Part shown: positions 51,933-62,093 of the stretch, in pieces
How positions within the stretch are numbered: the stretch's first letter is position 1
How the letters are laid out: each line of letters starts with the position of its first letter
Assembly (NCBI RefSeq): GCF_001583415.1
Contig: NZ_CP014475.1
Coordinates: 4,960,001 to 5,024,000 of the forward strand
DNA from: Mycolicibacterium phlei
GTDB lineage: Bacteria > Actinomycetota > Actinomycetes > Mycobacteriales > Mycobacteriaceae
Direction of reading: 5' to 3'
DNA length: 64,000 bases
Translations under genes and position numbers: made by a program
Notes under the pieces: model-generated
What the model was told of the DNA's origin: nothing
Database searches by the model: none
The model's input: the letters and a program-made list of their open reading frames with translations, nothing else

Positions 51933-53038
51933 GCCGCGCGCAATCGTCGCTGGACCAGGTCGTCGACCTCATCGTTGTCCGCGCCCAGTGCGGCGGCCTG
52001 GCCCGGAATGTCCGGGGCGGTGGCGCAGTCGGTTTCACCGGCGTCGTCGTGGTCGGCGTAGGTCGCTGCGACGGCGGCCATCGACATCTCGATCAGCTCG
52101 CCACCGCCGTTGCGCAGCGACTGAGCGACCGCCAGTGCGGCTTCCAACCCGGTGAGCGGATCGGCGATCGCGTCGCCGCAGAACGTCGGGGCGTCGTGGT
52201 CGCCGCCCACCAGCCCGCCGGCGACGGCGGCGTCGTCGCCGAACGCCACCCAGTTGGCTCGCTCACCGTCGGTGCCGTGCCCGGTGATGCGCAACCACAC
52301 CCGCCCGTCGCGGGCGGCCACGTCGGTGGGGCCGAGGCCGCGGCGGGTCAGCGCTGCCGGCCGGGACGACTCGATCACAACGTCGGCCGCGCCCAGCAGT
52401 GCCCGCAGCCCGTCGGGTTTCGCGAAATCCGCGAGGTACGAGAGTTTTCCGGCATTCATCCAGTCGAAGAACTGCTGCGGTCCACCGCGCGACCCGTCCG
52501 GGCGGGCCGCGCTCTCCACCTTGACGACGGTGGCGCCGGCACGCGCCAGCAGATGTCCGCACAGCGGGCCGGCCCACATCGCCGACAGGTCGGCGACCAG
52601 CAGCCCGGCCGGGTCACGCGCGACGGTCGCCGCGCCGAACGGATAGCTGCGCGGCGACTCGGCGGGCGCCTCGGCGAGGGCGGCGGCCGGCAACCCCAGC
52701 AGCCGGGCCCGGTCGGTGACCTCGACCGCGTCGAGCCCGGCGGCCCATGACTGCACCGCGGTCCAGGGGTCGTCCACCCGGTCGGCCTCGACGAGGGCAG
52801 GCACGGTGTCGATGTCGTCGTCACGGGACAGGGTGAGCGCGCACCAGCCGTCGCGGCTGGGCATCAGCCTGGTCGCGCCGCCGGCCGACACGCGTCCGCG
52901 CGGGGCGTGGCCGAGCAGCGCGGCGCGCCCGCCGATCAGCTCGGCGGCGTCCACGTCTGCGCCGGTCAGGGCCGCGAATGCGGCGGCGGTGCGCCGTGCC
53001 CGGTCGAGCACGGCGGTCGGGACGACCAACGACGTCAC
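51926..53038 (-). CDS. CaiB/BaiF-type (class III) CoA-transferase
   Basis: The 370-residue protein resembles family III CoA-transferases: DLSAMWAGPLCGHLLARAGATVVKVE, PDGSRGG, FFDWMNAGKLSYLADF, DVVIESSRPAAL and GDAIADPLTGLEAALA. The catalytic Asp expected near the start of the FD/NAGK block is present (FFDWMNAGK). N-terminal residues 1-120 are divergent. It would move CoA between organic acids. The GTG start at 53038 is only 22 nt after the hotdog hydratase frame, so hydratase, CoA-transferase and amidohydrolase form one leftward operon. Confidence 0.83.
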   Translation of the reverse strand: MTSLVVPTAVLDRARRTAAAFAALTGADVDAAELIGGRAALLGHAPRGRVSAGGATRLMPSRDGWCALTLSRDDDIDTVPALVEADRVDDPWTAVQSWAAGLDAVEVTDRARLLGLPAAALAEAPAESPRSYPFGAATVARDPAGLLVADLSAMWAGPLCGHLLARAGATVVKVESAARPDGSRGGPQQFFDWMNAGKLSYLADFAKPDGLRALLGAADVVIESSRPAALTRRGLGPTDVAARDGRVWLRITGHGTDGERANWVAFGDDAAVAGGLVGGDHDAPTFCGDAIADPLTGLEAALAVAQSLRNGGGELIEMSMAAVAATYADHDDAGETDCATAPDIPGQAAALGADNDEVDDLVQRRLRAAC

Positions 53039-53060
53039 AGCCCCATTGTGCGGGCCGCGC

Positions 53061-54036
53061 TCAGAAGTGCAGCGCGGTGTACCGCCAGTCGAGCACCTCA
53101 CGGTCCGGTTCGCCGACCGCGTGCACCACCGAACGCAGGGACAACAGGCCGCCGCGACCGTCGGGCAAGCGGCGTCGCCTGCTCGATGTGCAGCTCGCTG
53201 TAGAGCGTGTCGCCCTCGTGCACCGGGCCGGTGTGATCGCATGACTGCCAGCCCAGCACCGTCACCAGGTTCGGCAACAGCCGGGTGGCCTGGGCGAACG
53301 CCAACCCGATGGTGTGCCCGCCGTAGACCAGGCGTTGCCCGCCGACCCGCCAATCGTGGTGGGTGGCAGCGATGTTCAGCGACAGCCGGGCCAACTCGGG
53401 GGCGCTGCTGACCACGTCGGCGCTGCTGTGCAGCACGGTGCCCGCCCAGTCCGGGTCGAACCGGGGGCCGGGGACCCGGGCACGGAAGGCCTCGGCGTCC
53501 CAGTCCGCGGTGGGATCGGGGGCGGGTGCGATGTCGGCGCCGACGGTGGACAGGTCGTCGGCGCGGCCGGTGTCGCCGGCGCCGTCGCTCAGCGGCAGCA
53601 TGGCGCACCGGTAGAAGTCGAGCACCAGGCGTTCGTGCTGGTCGACGGTCGTCATCCGCAACGCCGCCAGACCCGTGGGAGCCCGGCCGGGCTTGGCCGA
53701 GTTCTGTTTGAGCCCAACAACTTCGGTGCGTGTGAACAGGGTGTCGCCGATCTTGGGGAAGCGGTGGAACGTCAGCCCGCGGTAGAACAGGTTGGCCTTG
53801 ACCCGCTGGGTGACCAGCGTGGTCTGGCCGATCGCCACGTCGCACACCAGCGCCGGGTGGGCCAGCGCGCCGGGCGACCCGGTCACCGCCGCCGCCAGCT
53901 CGGCATCCAGGGACAGGCGCAGGCGGTCACCGAGGATCGACTGGTGCACCGCGGCGGCACCGTCGGTCAGCGTCATCGCCGGGGCGGTGTCGAAGACCTG
54001 CCCGACCTCGAGTTCGTCGAAAAAAGGCCCGCTCAC
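53061..54036 (-). pseudogene. Double-hotdog (R)-hydratase, Rv0216 homologue, with one-base frameshift
   Basis: The gene matches Rv0216, a double-hotdog thioester hydratase (VLGWQSCDHTGPVHEGDTLYS region, MaoC-like). From ATG 54036 the frame is good for about 290 codons, then reads into Arg/Pro-rich residues and stops at 53098. One base removed from the TT/AA doublet at 53167-53168 restores a natural end (LPDGRGGLLSLRSVV onward to DWRYTALHF) with a stop at 53063-53061. The length 3n+1 agrees with a single inserted base. Either the C-terminus is really broken or this is a sequence error. It is divergent from fadE3. Confidence 0.82.
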
Positions 54037-54073
54037 GGCTGCTCACTCTGGCATTGGGCCGGACAAAGTGTCA

Positions 54074-54089
54074 ATATGGCCGTACATAT
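54074..54089. promoter_or_regulatory. Palindrome ATATG-N6-CATAT at the fadE3 start
   Basis: ATATG (54074-54078) and CATAT (54085-54089) flank GCCGTA and overlap the two possible fadE3 start codons. A second small palindrome, GACA-AAG-TGTC (54062-54072), precedes it; its TGTCAA end resembles the right half of the element before fadD4. Both fall in the 51-nt divergent spacer with the hotdog gene. The GntR regulator encoded behind fadE3 is the natural candidate to bind here. Confidence 0.4.
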
Positions 54090-55245
54090 GAGCACACTCA
54101 CCGATGAAGAGACCATGCTCGTCGCCACCGTGCGGGAGTTCATCGACCGCGAGGTCAAGCCGCGGGTGCGCGAGGTCGAGCACGCCAACGAGTACCCCGA
54201 GGCGTGGATCGAGCAGATGAAGCAGATCGGCATCTACGGCCTGGCCGTGCCCGAGGAGTACGGCGGCAACCCGGTGTCGATGCCCTGCTACGTCGAGGTC
54301 ACCCAGGAGTTGTCCCGCGGCTGGATGAGCCTGGCCGGGGCGATGGGCGGGCACACCGTCGTCGCCAAGATCCTCACGCTGTTCGGCACCGAGGAACAGA
54401 AGCGCAGGTACCTGCCGGCGATGGCCACCGGCGAGATCCGCGCGACCATGGCGCTGACCGAACCCGGCGGCGGGTCGGACCTGCAGAACATGACGACCAC
54501 CGCGCTGCCGTCCGAGGGCGGCGGGCTGACCATCAACGGTGCCAAGACGTGGATCTCCAACGCCCGCCGCTCGGGGCTGATCGCGTTGCTGTGCAAGACC
54601 GATCCGGCCGCCCAGCCGCGGCACAAGGGCATATCGGTGGTCCTCGTCGAACAGGGCACGACGGGACTGTCGGTGTCACGCGATCTGCCCAAACTCGGCT
54701 ACAAGGGCGTGGAGTCGTGCGAGCTGGTCTTCGACGACTGCCGGGTGCCCGCGTCGGCGATCCTCGGCGGCGAACCCGGCAAGGGCTTCGCGCAGATGAT
54801 GAAAGGCCTTGAGACGGGTCGCATTCAGGTGGCCTCGCGGGCGCTGGGGGTGGCCACCGCGGCGCTGGAGGATGCGCTGCGCTACGCCCAGGAGCGGGAG
54901 AGCTTCGGCCAGCCGATCTGGAAGCACCAGTCGGTGGGCAACTACCTGGCCGACATGGCGACCAAGCTGACCGCCGCCCGACAGCTGACCCGCTACGCCG
55001 CCGAACGCTACGACAGCGGTGAGCGCTGCGACATGGAGGCCGGGATGGCCAAGCTGTTCGCCTCCGAGGTGGCCATGGAGATCGCGCTGAACGCGGTGCG
55101 CATCCACGGCGGCTACGGCTACTCCACCGAGTACGACGTGGAGCGCTACTTCCGCGACGCCCCGCTGATGATCGTCGGCGAGGGCACCAACGAGATCCAG
55201 CGCAACGTCATCGCCTCGCAACTGGTGGCCCGGGGCGGCCTGTAA
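54088..55245 (+). CDS. fadE3: Acyl-CoA dehydrogenase FadE3
   Basis: The 385-residue single-module acyl-CoA dehydrogenase has RATMALTEPGGGSDLQNM (FAD/substrate loop), ALNAVRIHGGYGYSTEYDVERYFRD and the catalytic Glu in GEGTNEIQRN. Context (Rv0216 homologue on one side, fadD4 nearby) identifies it as the Rv0215c equivalent. It should act on acyl-CoA made by the nearby ligase. Starts at 54076 and 54088 are both in frame; the second begins the conserved part. The leader is short, and the GntR gene follows after 4 nt. Confidence 0.88.
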   Translation: MSTLTDEETMLVATVREFIDREVKPRVREVEHANEYPEAWIEQMKQIGIYGLAVPEEYGGNPVSMPCYVEVTQELSRGWMSLAGAMGGHTVVAKILTLFGTEEQKRRYLPAMATGEIRATMALTEPGGGSDLQNMTTTALPSEGGGLTINGAKTWISNARRSGLIALLCKTDPAAQPRHKGISVVLVEQGTTGLSVSRDLPKLGYKGVESCELVFDDCRVPASAILGGEPGKGFAQMMKGLETGRIQVASRALGVATAALEDALRYAQERESFGQPIWKHQSVGNYLADMATKLTAARQLTRYAAERYDSGERCDMEAGMAKLFASEVAMEIALNAVRIHGGYGYSTEYDVERYFRDAPLMIVGEGTNEIQRNVIASQLVARGGL

Positions 55246-55249
55246 CCGG

Positions 55250-55972
55250 ATGAAACCCGCCTACCAGGTGCTGCGGGACCGGCTGCGCGACGAGATCGCC
55301 GCCGGCCGCTACCGCGACGGGGCCCGGCTCCCGACCGAGTCGGAACTCGTTGCCTCACACGGGGTGTCGCGGCAGACGGTGCGACGGGCGTTCCAGGACC
55401 TGGTCGCCGAGGGAGTGGTGTACCGGATACCGGGGCGAGGCACCTACGCGCGCGAACCCGATCACCGCTACCTGCGTCAGTTCGGGTCGATCGAGGACCT
55501 GATGAGCTTCTCGGTCGACACCACGATGGAGGTGCTGACCGGACTGCGGCGGCGGGTCGACGTGGACGCGGCCGCCCGGCTGCGGCTGGTCGACGACGTC
55601 GTCCACACGGTGGAGTTCCGCCGCCTGCACGACGGGATTCCGTTCGTGCGCACCGTCGTTCATCTGGTGCCCGCGGTGGCGTCGAAGGTGTCGGCGGCAC
55701 CTGAACTGGCCGACGGGGCGGTCGGCAGACAGACCGTCATCGGGGTGATCGAGCCGCACCTGGACCAGCCGATCACCGAAGCGGCGCAGTCAATCACGGT
55801 CGCACCCGCCGACGCGGCGGTGGCCGACGCGGTGGGCTGCGCGGTCGGACACCCGATGCTGCGGGTCGACCGACTCTACTCCGACGCCGACGGCCGGCCG
55901 GTCGAGTTCTCGGTCAGCCACTTCCTGCCCGAGCAGTACACCTACCGCGTCACCCTGCGCCGGTCGCGCTAA
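55250..55972 (+). CDS. GntR-family regulator (HutC/FarR type)
   Basis: The 240-residue protein has a GntR winged helix (about 1-70: YQVLRDRLRDEIAAGRY, ARLPTESELVASHGVSRQTV, GRGTYA) and a C-terminal UTRA ligand domain (about 90-235) ending in YTYRVTLRRSR. Members respond to small metabolites or fatty acids. It is co-transcribed with fadE3 and probably controls fadE3, the divergent hotdog operon and perhaps fadD4. A long hairpin follows. Confidence 0.9.
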   Translation: MKPAYQVLRDRLRDEIAAGRYRDGARLPTESELVASHGVSRQTVRRAFQDLVAEGVVYRIPGRGTYAREPDHRYLRQFGSIEDLMSFSVDTTMEVLTGLRRRVDVDAAARLRLVDDVVHTVEFRRLHDGIPFVRTVVHLVPAVASKVSAAPELADGAVGRQTVIGVIEPHLDQPITEAAQSITVAPADAAVADAVGCAVGHPMLRVDRLYSDADGRPVEFSVSHFLPEQYTYRVTLRRSR

Positions 55973-55981
55973 CCCCGGGGG

Positions 55982-56034
55982 GCGATTTGGGTGTAGATAG
56001 TCGCGCCCAGCGCAACTAACTACACCGAAATCGC
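55982..56034. terminator. Long stem-loop between the GntR gene and the enoyl-CoA hydratase gene
   Basis: Arms of 20 nt (55982-56001 and 56015-56034) pair with two mismatches around a 13-nt loop. There is no U-tract. It fills the spacer between two convergent genes and ends directly at the hydratase stop codon, so it probably ends transcription in both directions. Confidence 0.6.
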
Positions 56035-56922
56035 TTAGAGGATGGCGTCGATCAGACCCCAGCGCAGCGCGGTCTGCGGGTCGATCGTGCGACCGGACAG
56101 CACCAGATACGCGGTGCGCCAGCGGCCGATGCGCCTGGTGACGCTGACGGTGCCGCCCGCCCCGGGGATCAGGCCGAGGGTGAGCTCCGGAAGCCCGAAC
56201 ACCGCGTCGGCCGTCGACTCCACGCGGCCGCAGAACGACGCCATCTCCAGCCCGCTGCCCAGCACCTGGCCGTGCACCCTGGCTCGGCATTTATCGCCCA
56301 GGCGCGCAGCCAGTTCCGCCAACACCAGCGCCGGGCTGTAGCGGGTGCGGGCGAAGTGGGCGCTGGCCGGATCGTCGAAGCTGCCGAACTCGCCGAGATC
56401 ACCGCCGCTGCAGAACGACGGGCCGTTGCCGGACAGCACCACCTCGGTGACCGACGGGTCCACCCGCGCCACCTCCAGCGCCTCCAGCAGCGCGGCGCGC
56501 GCATCGGTGGAGAACGCGTTGTGCCGCTGCGGGCGGTTGAACCGCACATGCAGGGTGTCGCCGTCGCGTTCGGCCACAACGGGATCCGGTAGCAGCGGCG
56601 CTTCGGCGGGGCCGCGTTCGTCGAGCCAGCGCGCGAACTCCGGACCCGACTGCAGCGTCGAGTACGCCAGCGACTCGGTGATGACGCCGTTGAACACCGG
56701 CGCCGCCGGGTCGAAGGCACGCAGCACGTCGTCGCAGATACCCGCCGCATGCGGCCAGCGCTCACAGCGTTCCCGCAGTTCGTCGAGGGCGTCGGACACC
56801 GACGGCACCGTCACCGCCCGGGGATCGTCGAGATCGTCCGCTGTCAGCGTGAAAGTTGCTCTGTCCGTGGGCGATCCGATCGCGACCAGTATGCCCCCGG
56901 CCAGTTCGACCGTCGTTGTCAC
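56035..56922 (-). CDS. Enoyl-CoA hydratase/isomerase family protein
   Basis: The 295-residue crotonase-fold protein carries LHVRFNRPQRHNAFSTDARAALLEAL, oxyanion segments SGNGPSFCSGGDLGEFG and GQVLGSGLEMASFCGRV, and GLIPGAGGTVSVTRRIG. It has an N-terminal extension of about 110 residues compared with the usual enzymes. The GTG start at 56922 overlaps the fadD4 stop (GTGA), so ligase and hydratase are co-translated. It should act on the CoA ester made by FadD4. Confidence 0.87.
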   Translation of the reverse strand: MTTTVELAGGILVAIGSPTDRATFTLTADDLDDPRAVTVPSVSDALDELRERCERWPHAAGICDDVLRAFDPAAPVFNGVITESLAYSTLQSGPEFARWLDERGPAEAPLLPDPVVAERDGDTLHVRFNRPQRHNAFSTDARAALLEALEVARVDPSVTEVVLSGNGPSFCSGGDLGEFGSFDDPASAHFARTRYSPALVLAELAARLGDKCRARVHGQVLGSGLEMASFCGRVESTADAVFGLPELTLGLIPGAGGTVSVTRRIGRWRTAYLVLSGRTIDPQTALRWGLIDAIL

Positions 56923-58469
56923 GAGTACTTCTTGATCAGCTCCTGCTTGTACAGCTTGCCGGCGTCGGTGCGCGGCAGCTGCGCCTCGAACGCGATGGAG
57001 CGCGGGCACTTGTAGTGCGCCAGGCGATCCCGGATCCAGGCGATCAGCTCCTCACCGAACTCCGGTGTGGCGTCGGCGGGATCGACGGTCTGCACGACGG
57101 CGTGCACCTTCTGGCCCATCTCCTCGTCGGGGATGCCGAACACCGCCGCGTCGGCCACCTTCGGGTGGGTGACGAGCAGGTTCTCGGCCTCCTGCGGGTA
57201 GATGTTCACGCCGCCGGAGATGATCATGTGGTGCCTGCGGTCGGTCAGGTAGAGGAAGCCCTCCTCGTCGACGTAGCCGACGTCGCCGACGGTCATCCAG
57301 CCGTGCTCGTTGCGCGACTTGGCGGTCTTCTCCGGGTCGTTGAGGTACTCGAACGTGTTACCGCCCTCGAAGTAGATCTCGCCGGGTTCGCCCGGGGGCA
57401 GTTCGTTGCCGTTCTCGTCGAGGATGTGCACCTTGCCCGTCATCGGCTTGCCGACCGACCCCGGATGCTTGAGCCAGTCCTCGGCGCTGATCAGCGTCGA
57501 ACCGTGGGCCTCCGAGGACGCGTAGTACTCGTCGACGATCGGACCCCACCAGTCGATCATCGCCTTCTTGACCTCGACCGGGCACGGCGCCGCCGCGTGG
57601 ATGACCCGCTTGAGGCTGGACACGTCGTACTTGGCGCGGACCTCCTCGGGCAGCTTGAGCATCCGGGTGAACATCACCGGGACGAACTGTCCGTGGGTGA
57701 CGCCGTAGCGCTGGATGGCGTCCAGGGTGCCCTCGGCGTCGAACTTCTCCATCACCACCGTGGTGTGGCCCGCGGCCTGCACCGTCATCGACCACACCAG
57801 CGGCGCCGTGTGGTACAGCGGTGCGGGGCTCAGGTACACCGAGTTCGGCTCCATCCACACCGCCACGAGCATCGTCATCAGGCCCGGGGCCTCCGACGGC
57901 GGCAGGTGCGGCAGGGCGCGCTTGATGCCCTTGGGCCGGCCGGTGGTGCCCGACGAGTACTGCAGCACGTCACCCTCGATCTCGTCGGCGATCGGGGTGT
58001 CCGGGTAGCCGGCGACGCACTCGGGGTAACGCTCCCAGCCGTCCAGGTCGCTGGCGGCGCTTGTCGCCGACCCGTCGGCTCCGTCGGCGATGAGCAGGAA
58101 CTCCGGCAGCCCGTTGGGCAGCTCGGCCGCCAGGCCCTCGAGGACGGGGCGCATCGCCTTCGAGCCGATGATGCCCTTGGCGTTGCTGTTGTCGATGATG
58201 TAGGCCGCCTCGGCCGCGGTCAGGTGCGTGTTGATCGGCACGTAGTACAGCCCGCTGCGCCGCGCCGCCCACATCACGGCGTGCATGTGCTCGTTGTTCT
58301 CCATGACGACGGCAACGGTGTCGCCCTCGACGAACCCGTGCTTGCGGAAGTGGTGGGCCAGACGGTTGGCGCGGGCCTCCAGCTCGGCGAACGTCACGAC
58401 TGTGCCGCTCGGATACATGATGATGGCGGGCTTGTCCGGCGTCGCCTCGGCATGTTCGCGGATCTGCAT
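56919..58469 (-). CDS. fadD4: Acyl-CoA synthetase FadD4
   Basis: The 516-residue ligase activates a carboxylic acid as its CoA thioester. It has YSSGTTGRPKGIKR (P-loop), YASSEAHG, GDVGYVDEEGFLYLTDRRHHMIISGGVNIYP as the hinge region in outline, and the C-terminal Lys in LPRTDAGKLYK. Neighbours (Rv0215c and Rv0216 homologues, pckA) identify it as the Rv0214 equivalent. A TTGACACGTGTCAA palindrome lies 25 nt upstream of its ATG at 58469 and probably controls it. The enoyl-CoA hydratase gene is in the same operon. Confidence 0.9.
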   Translation of the reverse strand: MQIREHAEATPDKPAIIMYPSGTVVTFAELEARANRLAHHFRKHGFVEGDTVAVVMENNEHMHAVMWAARRSGLYYVPINTHLTAAEAAYIIDNSNAKGIIGSKAMRPVLEGLAAELPNGLPEFLLIADGADGSATSAASDLDGWERYPECVAGYPDTPIADEIEGDVLQYSSGTTGRPKGIKRALPHLPPSEAPGLMTMLVAVWMEPNSVYLSPAPLYHTAPLVWSMTVQAAGHTTVVMEKFDAEGTLDAIQRYGVTHGQFVPVMFTRMLKLPEEVRAKYDVSSLKRVIHAAAPCPVEVKKAMIDWWGPIVDEYYASSEAHGSTLISAEDWLKHPGSVGKPMTGKVHILDENGNELPPGEPGEIYFEGGNTFEYLNDPEKTAKSRNEHGWMTVGDVGYVDEEGFLYLTDRRHHMIISGGVNIYPQEAENLLVTHPKVADAAVFGIPDEEMGQKVHAVVQTVDPADATPEFGEELIAWIRDRLAHYKCPRSIAFEAQLPRTDAGKLYKQELIKKYS

Positions 58470-58493
58470 GAACTGACTTTACGACGCCGCTAA

Positions 58494-58507
58494 TTGACAC
58501 GTGTCAA
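58494..58507. promoter_or_regulatory. Palindromic operator TTGACACGTGTCAA upstream of fadD4
   Basis: This is a perfect 14-bp palindrome 25 nt before the fadD4 start. TTGACA within it could also be a -35 box, so a bound regulator would cover the promoter. Its core GACACGTGTC recurs at 5379-5388. Candidates for the binding protein are the GntR regulator at 55250 or the TetR regulator at 15447, neither proven. Confidence 0.55.
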
Positions 58508-58555
58508 GAGGGGTGAACTGCGGTGTCCCACACGCCCGGAGCACCCCCTGAACAG

Positions 58556-58597
58556 CACTATGCGCACGCTCACCGAGCGGTGAACGTGCGCATAGTG
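58556..58597. terminator. Long stem-loop downstream of pckA
   Basis: Arms of 20 nt (58556-58575 and 58578-58597) pair with one mismatch around a 2-nt loop. It lies between the pckA stop and the fadD4 promoter, both leftward, and probably terminates pckA transcription. No U-tract follows. Confidence 0.65.
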
Positions 58598-58652
58598 TCG
58601 AAATTCAGCGGCGTGTCGTGTGCAGACCCGCACGCTCGCGGCCGGAGAGGGG

Positions 58653-60479
<1,827 letters not shown>

Positions 60480-60671
60480 GAAATTCTCCTGTGTCTGTTG
60501 CTGCCAGGACCTGAGGCTTCCGTATGCGCCAACCAGACAAAAGGAAGGGCGGCGCTGCGGGTTCCTACCAGAGAGGTTAACGCGGTGACACATGCCTCGG
60601 GGAACCGGATGTGTGTCCGAATACTCACAAGAACGATTCAGAAACTACGATCACCGGCGTTTTGACGGCTG
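60480..60671. promoter_or_regulatory. pckA upstream region
   Basis: The 192-nt gap between the dynamin-like gene and pckA must hold the pckA promoter, because it follows the end of the upstream leftward gene. An inverted repeat GACACAT...ATGTGTGTC lies at about 60582-60620. No clear -10/-35 pair or known operator could be assigned. Confidence 0.35.
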
Positions 60672-62093
60672 TCAGCTGTCGCGGGCTGCCGACAACTCGT
60701 TCCGCACCGCCTCCAGCGCCCGCGTCAGCGCAGGTAGCCGGCGCTCCCGGGCCGCCGCGGCGCGGGCGGTGCGCAGGGTGTGGTCACGTAATTCGTCGTC
60801 GATCGCGGTCAGCCGCGCCCGCGCCGCCGCGCTTTCCTCCTGTTCCACCGATCGCAGGGCCGCGCCCAGCGCGCTCTCGGCGGTCAGCATGCGGGTGGCG
60901 ACCCGCTCCTCGGCCGCGGTGCGCACCCGCGCGGTGACGTCGGTGAGCCAGCGGTCCAGCACCGCACGGTCGTGCAGCAGCCCGCGGATGCCGACCACCC
61001 ACACGGTCAGCGCCAGCCCCGCCGCACCGCCGACGGCCAGGCCCGCCGCCGTCAGTCCCGGCGCCAGGCCGGTGATCAGCCGCGTCACCATCAGCGCCAC
61101 ACCGAGCCCGAACCCGGCGCCGAGCAACATGCCCAGCTGCGTCTCCAACCGGCGCGCGGTCAGCGGCGGCGCGCCGAGCTGCGGGTTCGGCGGCGGCGAC
61201 GGCGCCGGCGGTGCGGCCAGCCCGAGCCGGGCCGCGACCTCGTCGAGGCGCGCGGTGGTCTCGGTGTCCAGCTCGGCGACCAGCCTCTCCATCCGCTCCC
61301 GCACCCGGGCCTGAAAAGTGCCGCTCTGCCCTCGTCCCAGTGCGGCCGCCTGCTCGGCGAGTTCGGCGCGTTCCACCGTGCACCGGTTGCGGGCCAGGTA
61401 GCCGAGCTGCACCCGGGCCTGCTGGATCTCGCGGCGCAGCGCGGCCTGCCGGTCGGCCCGCCCGGCCCGCCGGCCGCTGAGCACGTCGTCACGGGCCCGG
61501 TGCAGCTCGGCCACCCGCACCCGCCGGCCCGCGCCCGCGGGCCGTCCGATGGTGTCCTGCAGGCGGGTTTCCCACGCCCGCAACCGGTTTCGTCGCACCA
61601 GATCCGGTGCGGCGAGGGTCTCGCGCAGCACCGTGACCAGCTCGTCGACCTGCGGCGGACCCAGGTCCGGCGCCGCGGCCACCCCGACCCACGGCGTCTG
61701 CGCGAAGCGTGCCGACCGGCGTGCGAGCTCGTCGCGGGCGGCGGCCAGCACGTCGCGCCACTGCCGGTGCGCGTCGGTCTTGGTCACCGCCGCGATCAGG
61801 GCGTCGGTGTGGCGGGCGGCGCGCTCGATGAGGGCGGCGTCGGAGGCGGTCATCGGCGCGGCCGCCGACACCACGGCCACCACCGCCGCGGGTGCCTCGT
61901 CGGCGGCGAGGTCGGCGGCCTCGACGACGGTGTGGTCGGGCATCCGGTCCCGCAGGGCGGCGACGACGCCGGTGGTGCCTGCCAGCGGCGGTCCGGTCAC
62001 CGCCACGACGTCGCGGGCGCGCACCGCGGGGGCGGCCAGGCCGGGGTCGACGGCGGCGACGACGGCGTCGGCGGAGCGGATCGGGTCGGTCAT
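60672..62093 (-). CDS. Dynamin-like GTPase-family protein with membrane helices (Rv0210 homologue)
   Basis: The 473-residue protein resembles bacterial dynamin-like proteins: an N-terminal GTPase-like part (DVVAVTGPPLAGTTGVVAAL; TKTD as the base-recognition motif), a charged helical middle (REIQQARVQLGYLARNRCTV) and two hydrophobic helices (about 310-370) followed by more helix. The P-loop lysine is missing (GPPLAGTT), so nucleotide binding may be weak or lost. The ATG at 62093 overlaps the stop of the upstream gene (ATGA). Size and place match Rv0210. Membrane shaping as a pair with the next gene is inferred. Confidence 0.75.
   Translation of the reverse strand: MTDPIRSADAVVAAVDPGLAAPAVRARDVVAVTGPPLAGTTGVVAALRDRMPDHTVVEAADLAADEAPAAVVAVVSAAAPMTASDAALIERAARHTDALIAAVTKTDAHRQWRDVLAAARDELARRSARFAQTPWVGVAAAPDLGPPQVDELVTVLRETLAAPDLVRRNRLRAWETRLQDTIGRPAGAGRRVRVAELHRARDDVLSGRRAGRADRQAALRREIQQARVQLGYLARNRCTVERAELAEQAAALGRGQSGTFQARVRERMERLVAELDTETTARLDEVAARLGLAAPPAPSPPPNPQLGAPPLTARRLETQLGMLLGAGFGLGVALMVTRLITGLAPGLTAAGLAVGGAAGLALTVWVVGIRGLLHDRAVLDRWLTDVTARVRTAAEERVATRMLTAESALGAALRSVEQEESAAARARLTAIDDELRDHTLRTARAAAARERRLPALTRALEAVRNELSAARDS

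Noticed and set aside
58494..58507. Reading TTGACA in the fadD4 palindrome simply as a -35 box
   Set aside because: No convincing -10 box follows at 16-18 nt, and the perfect symmetry is better explained as an operator, although overlap with a promoter remains possible.
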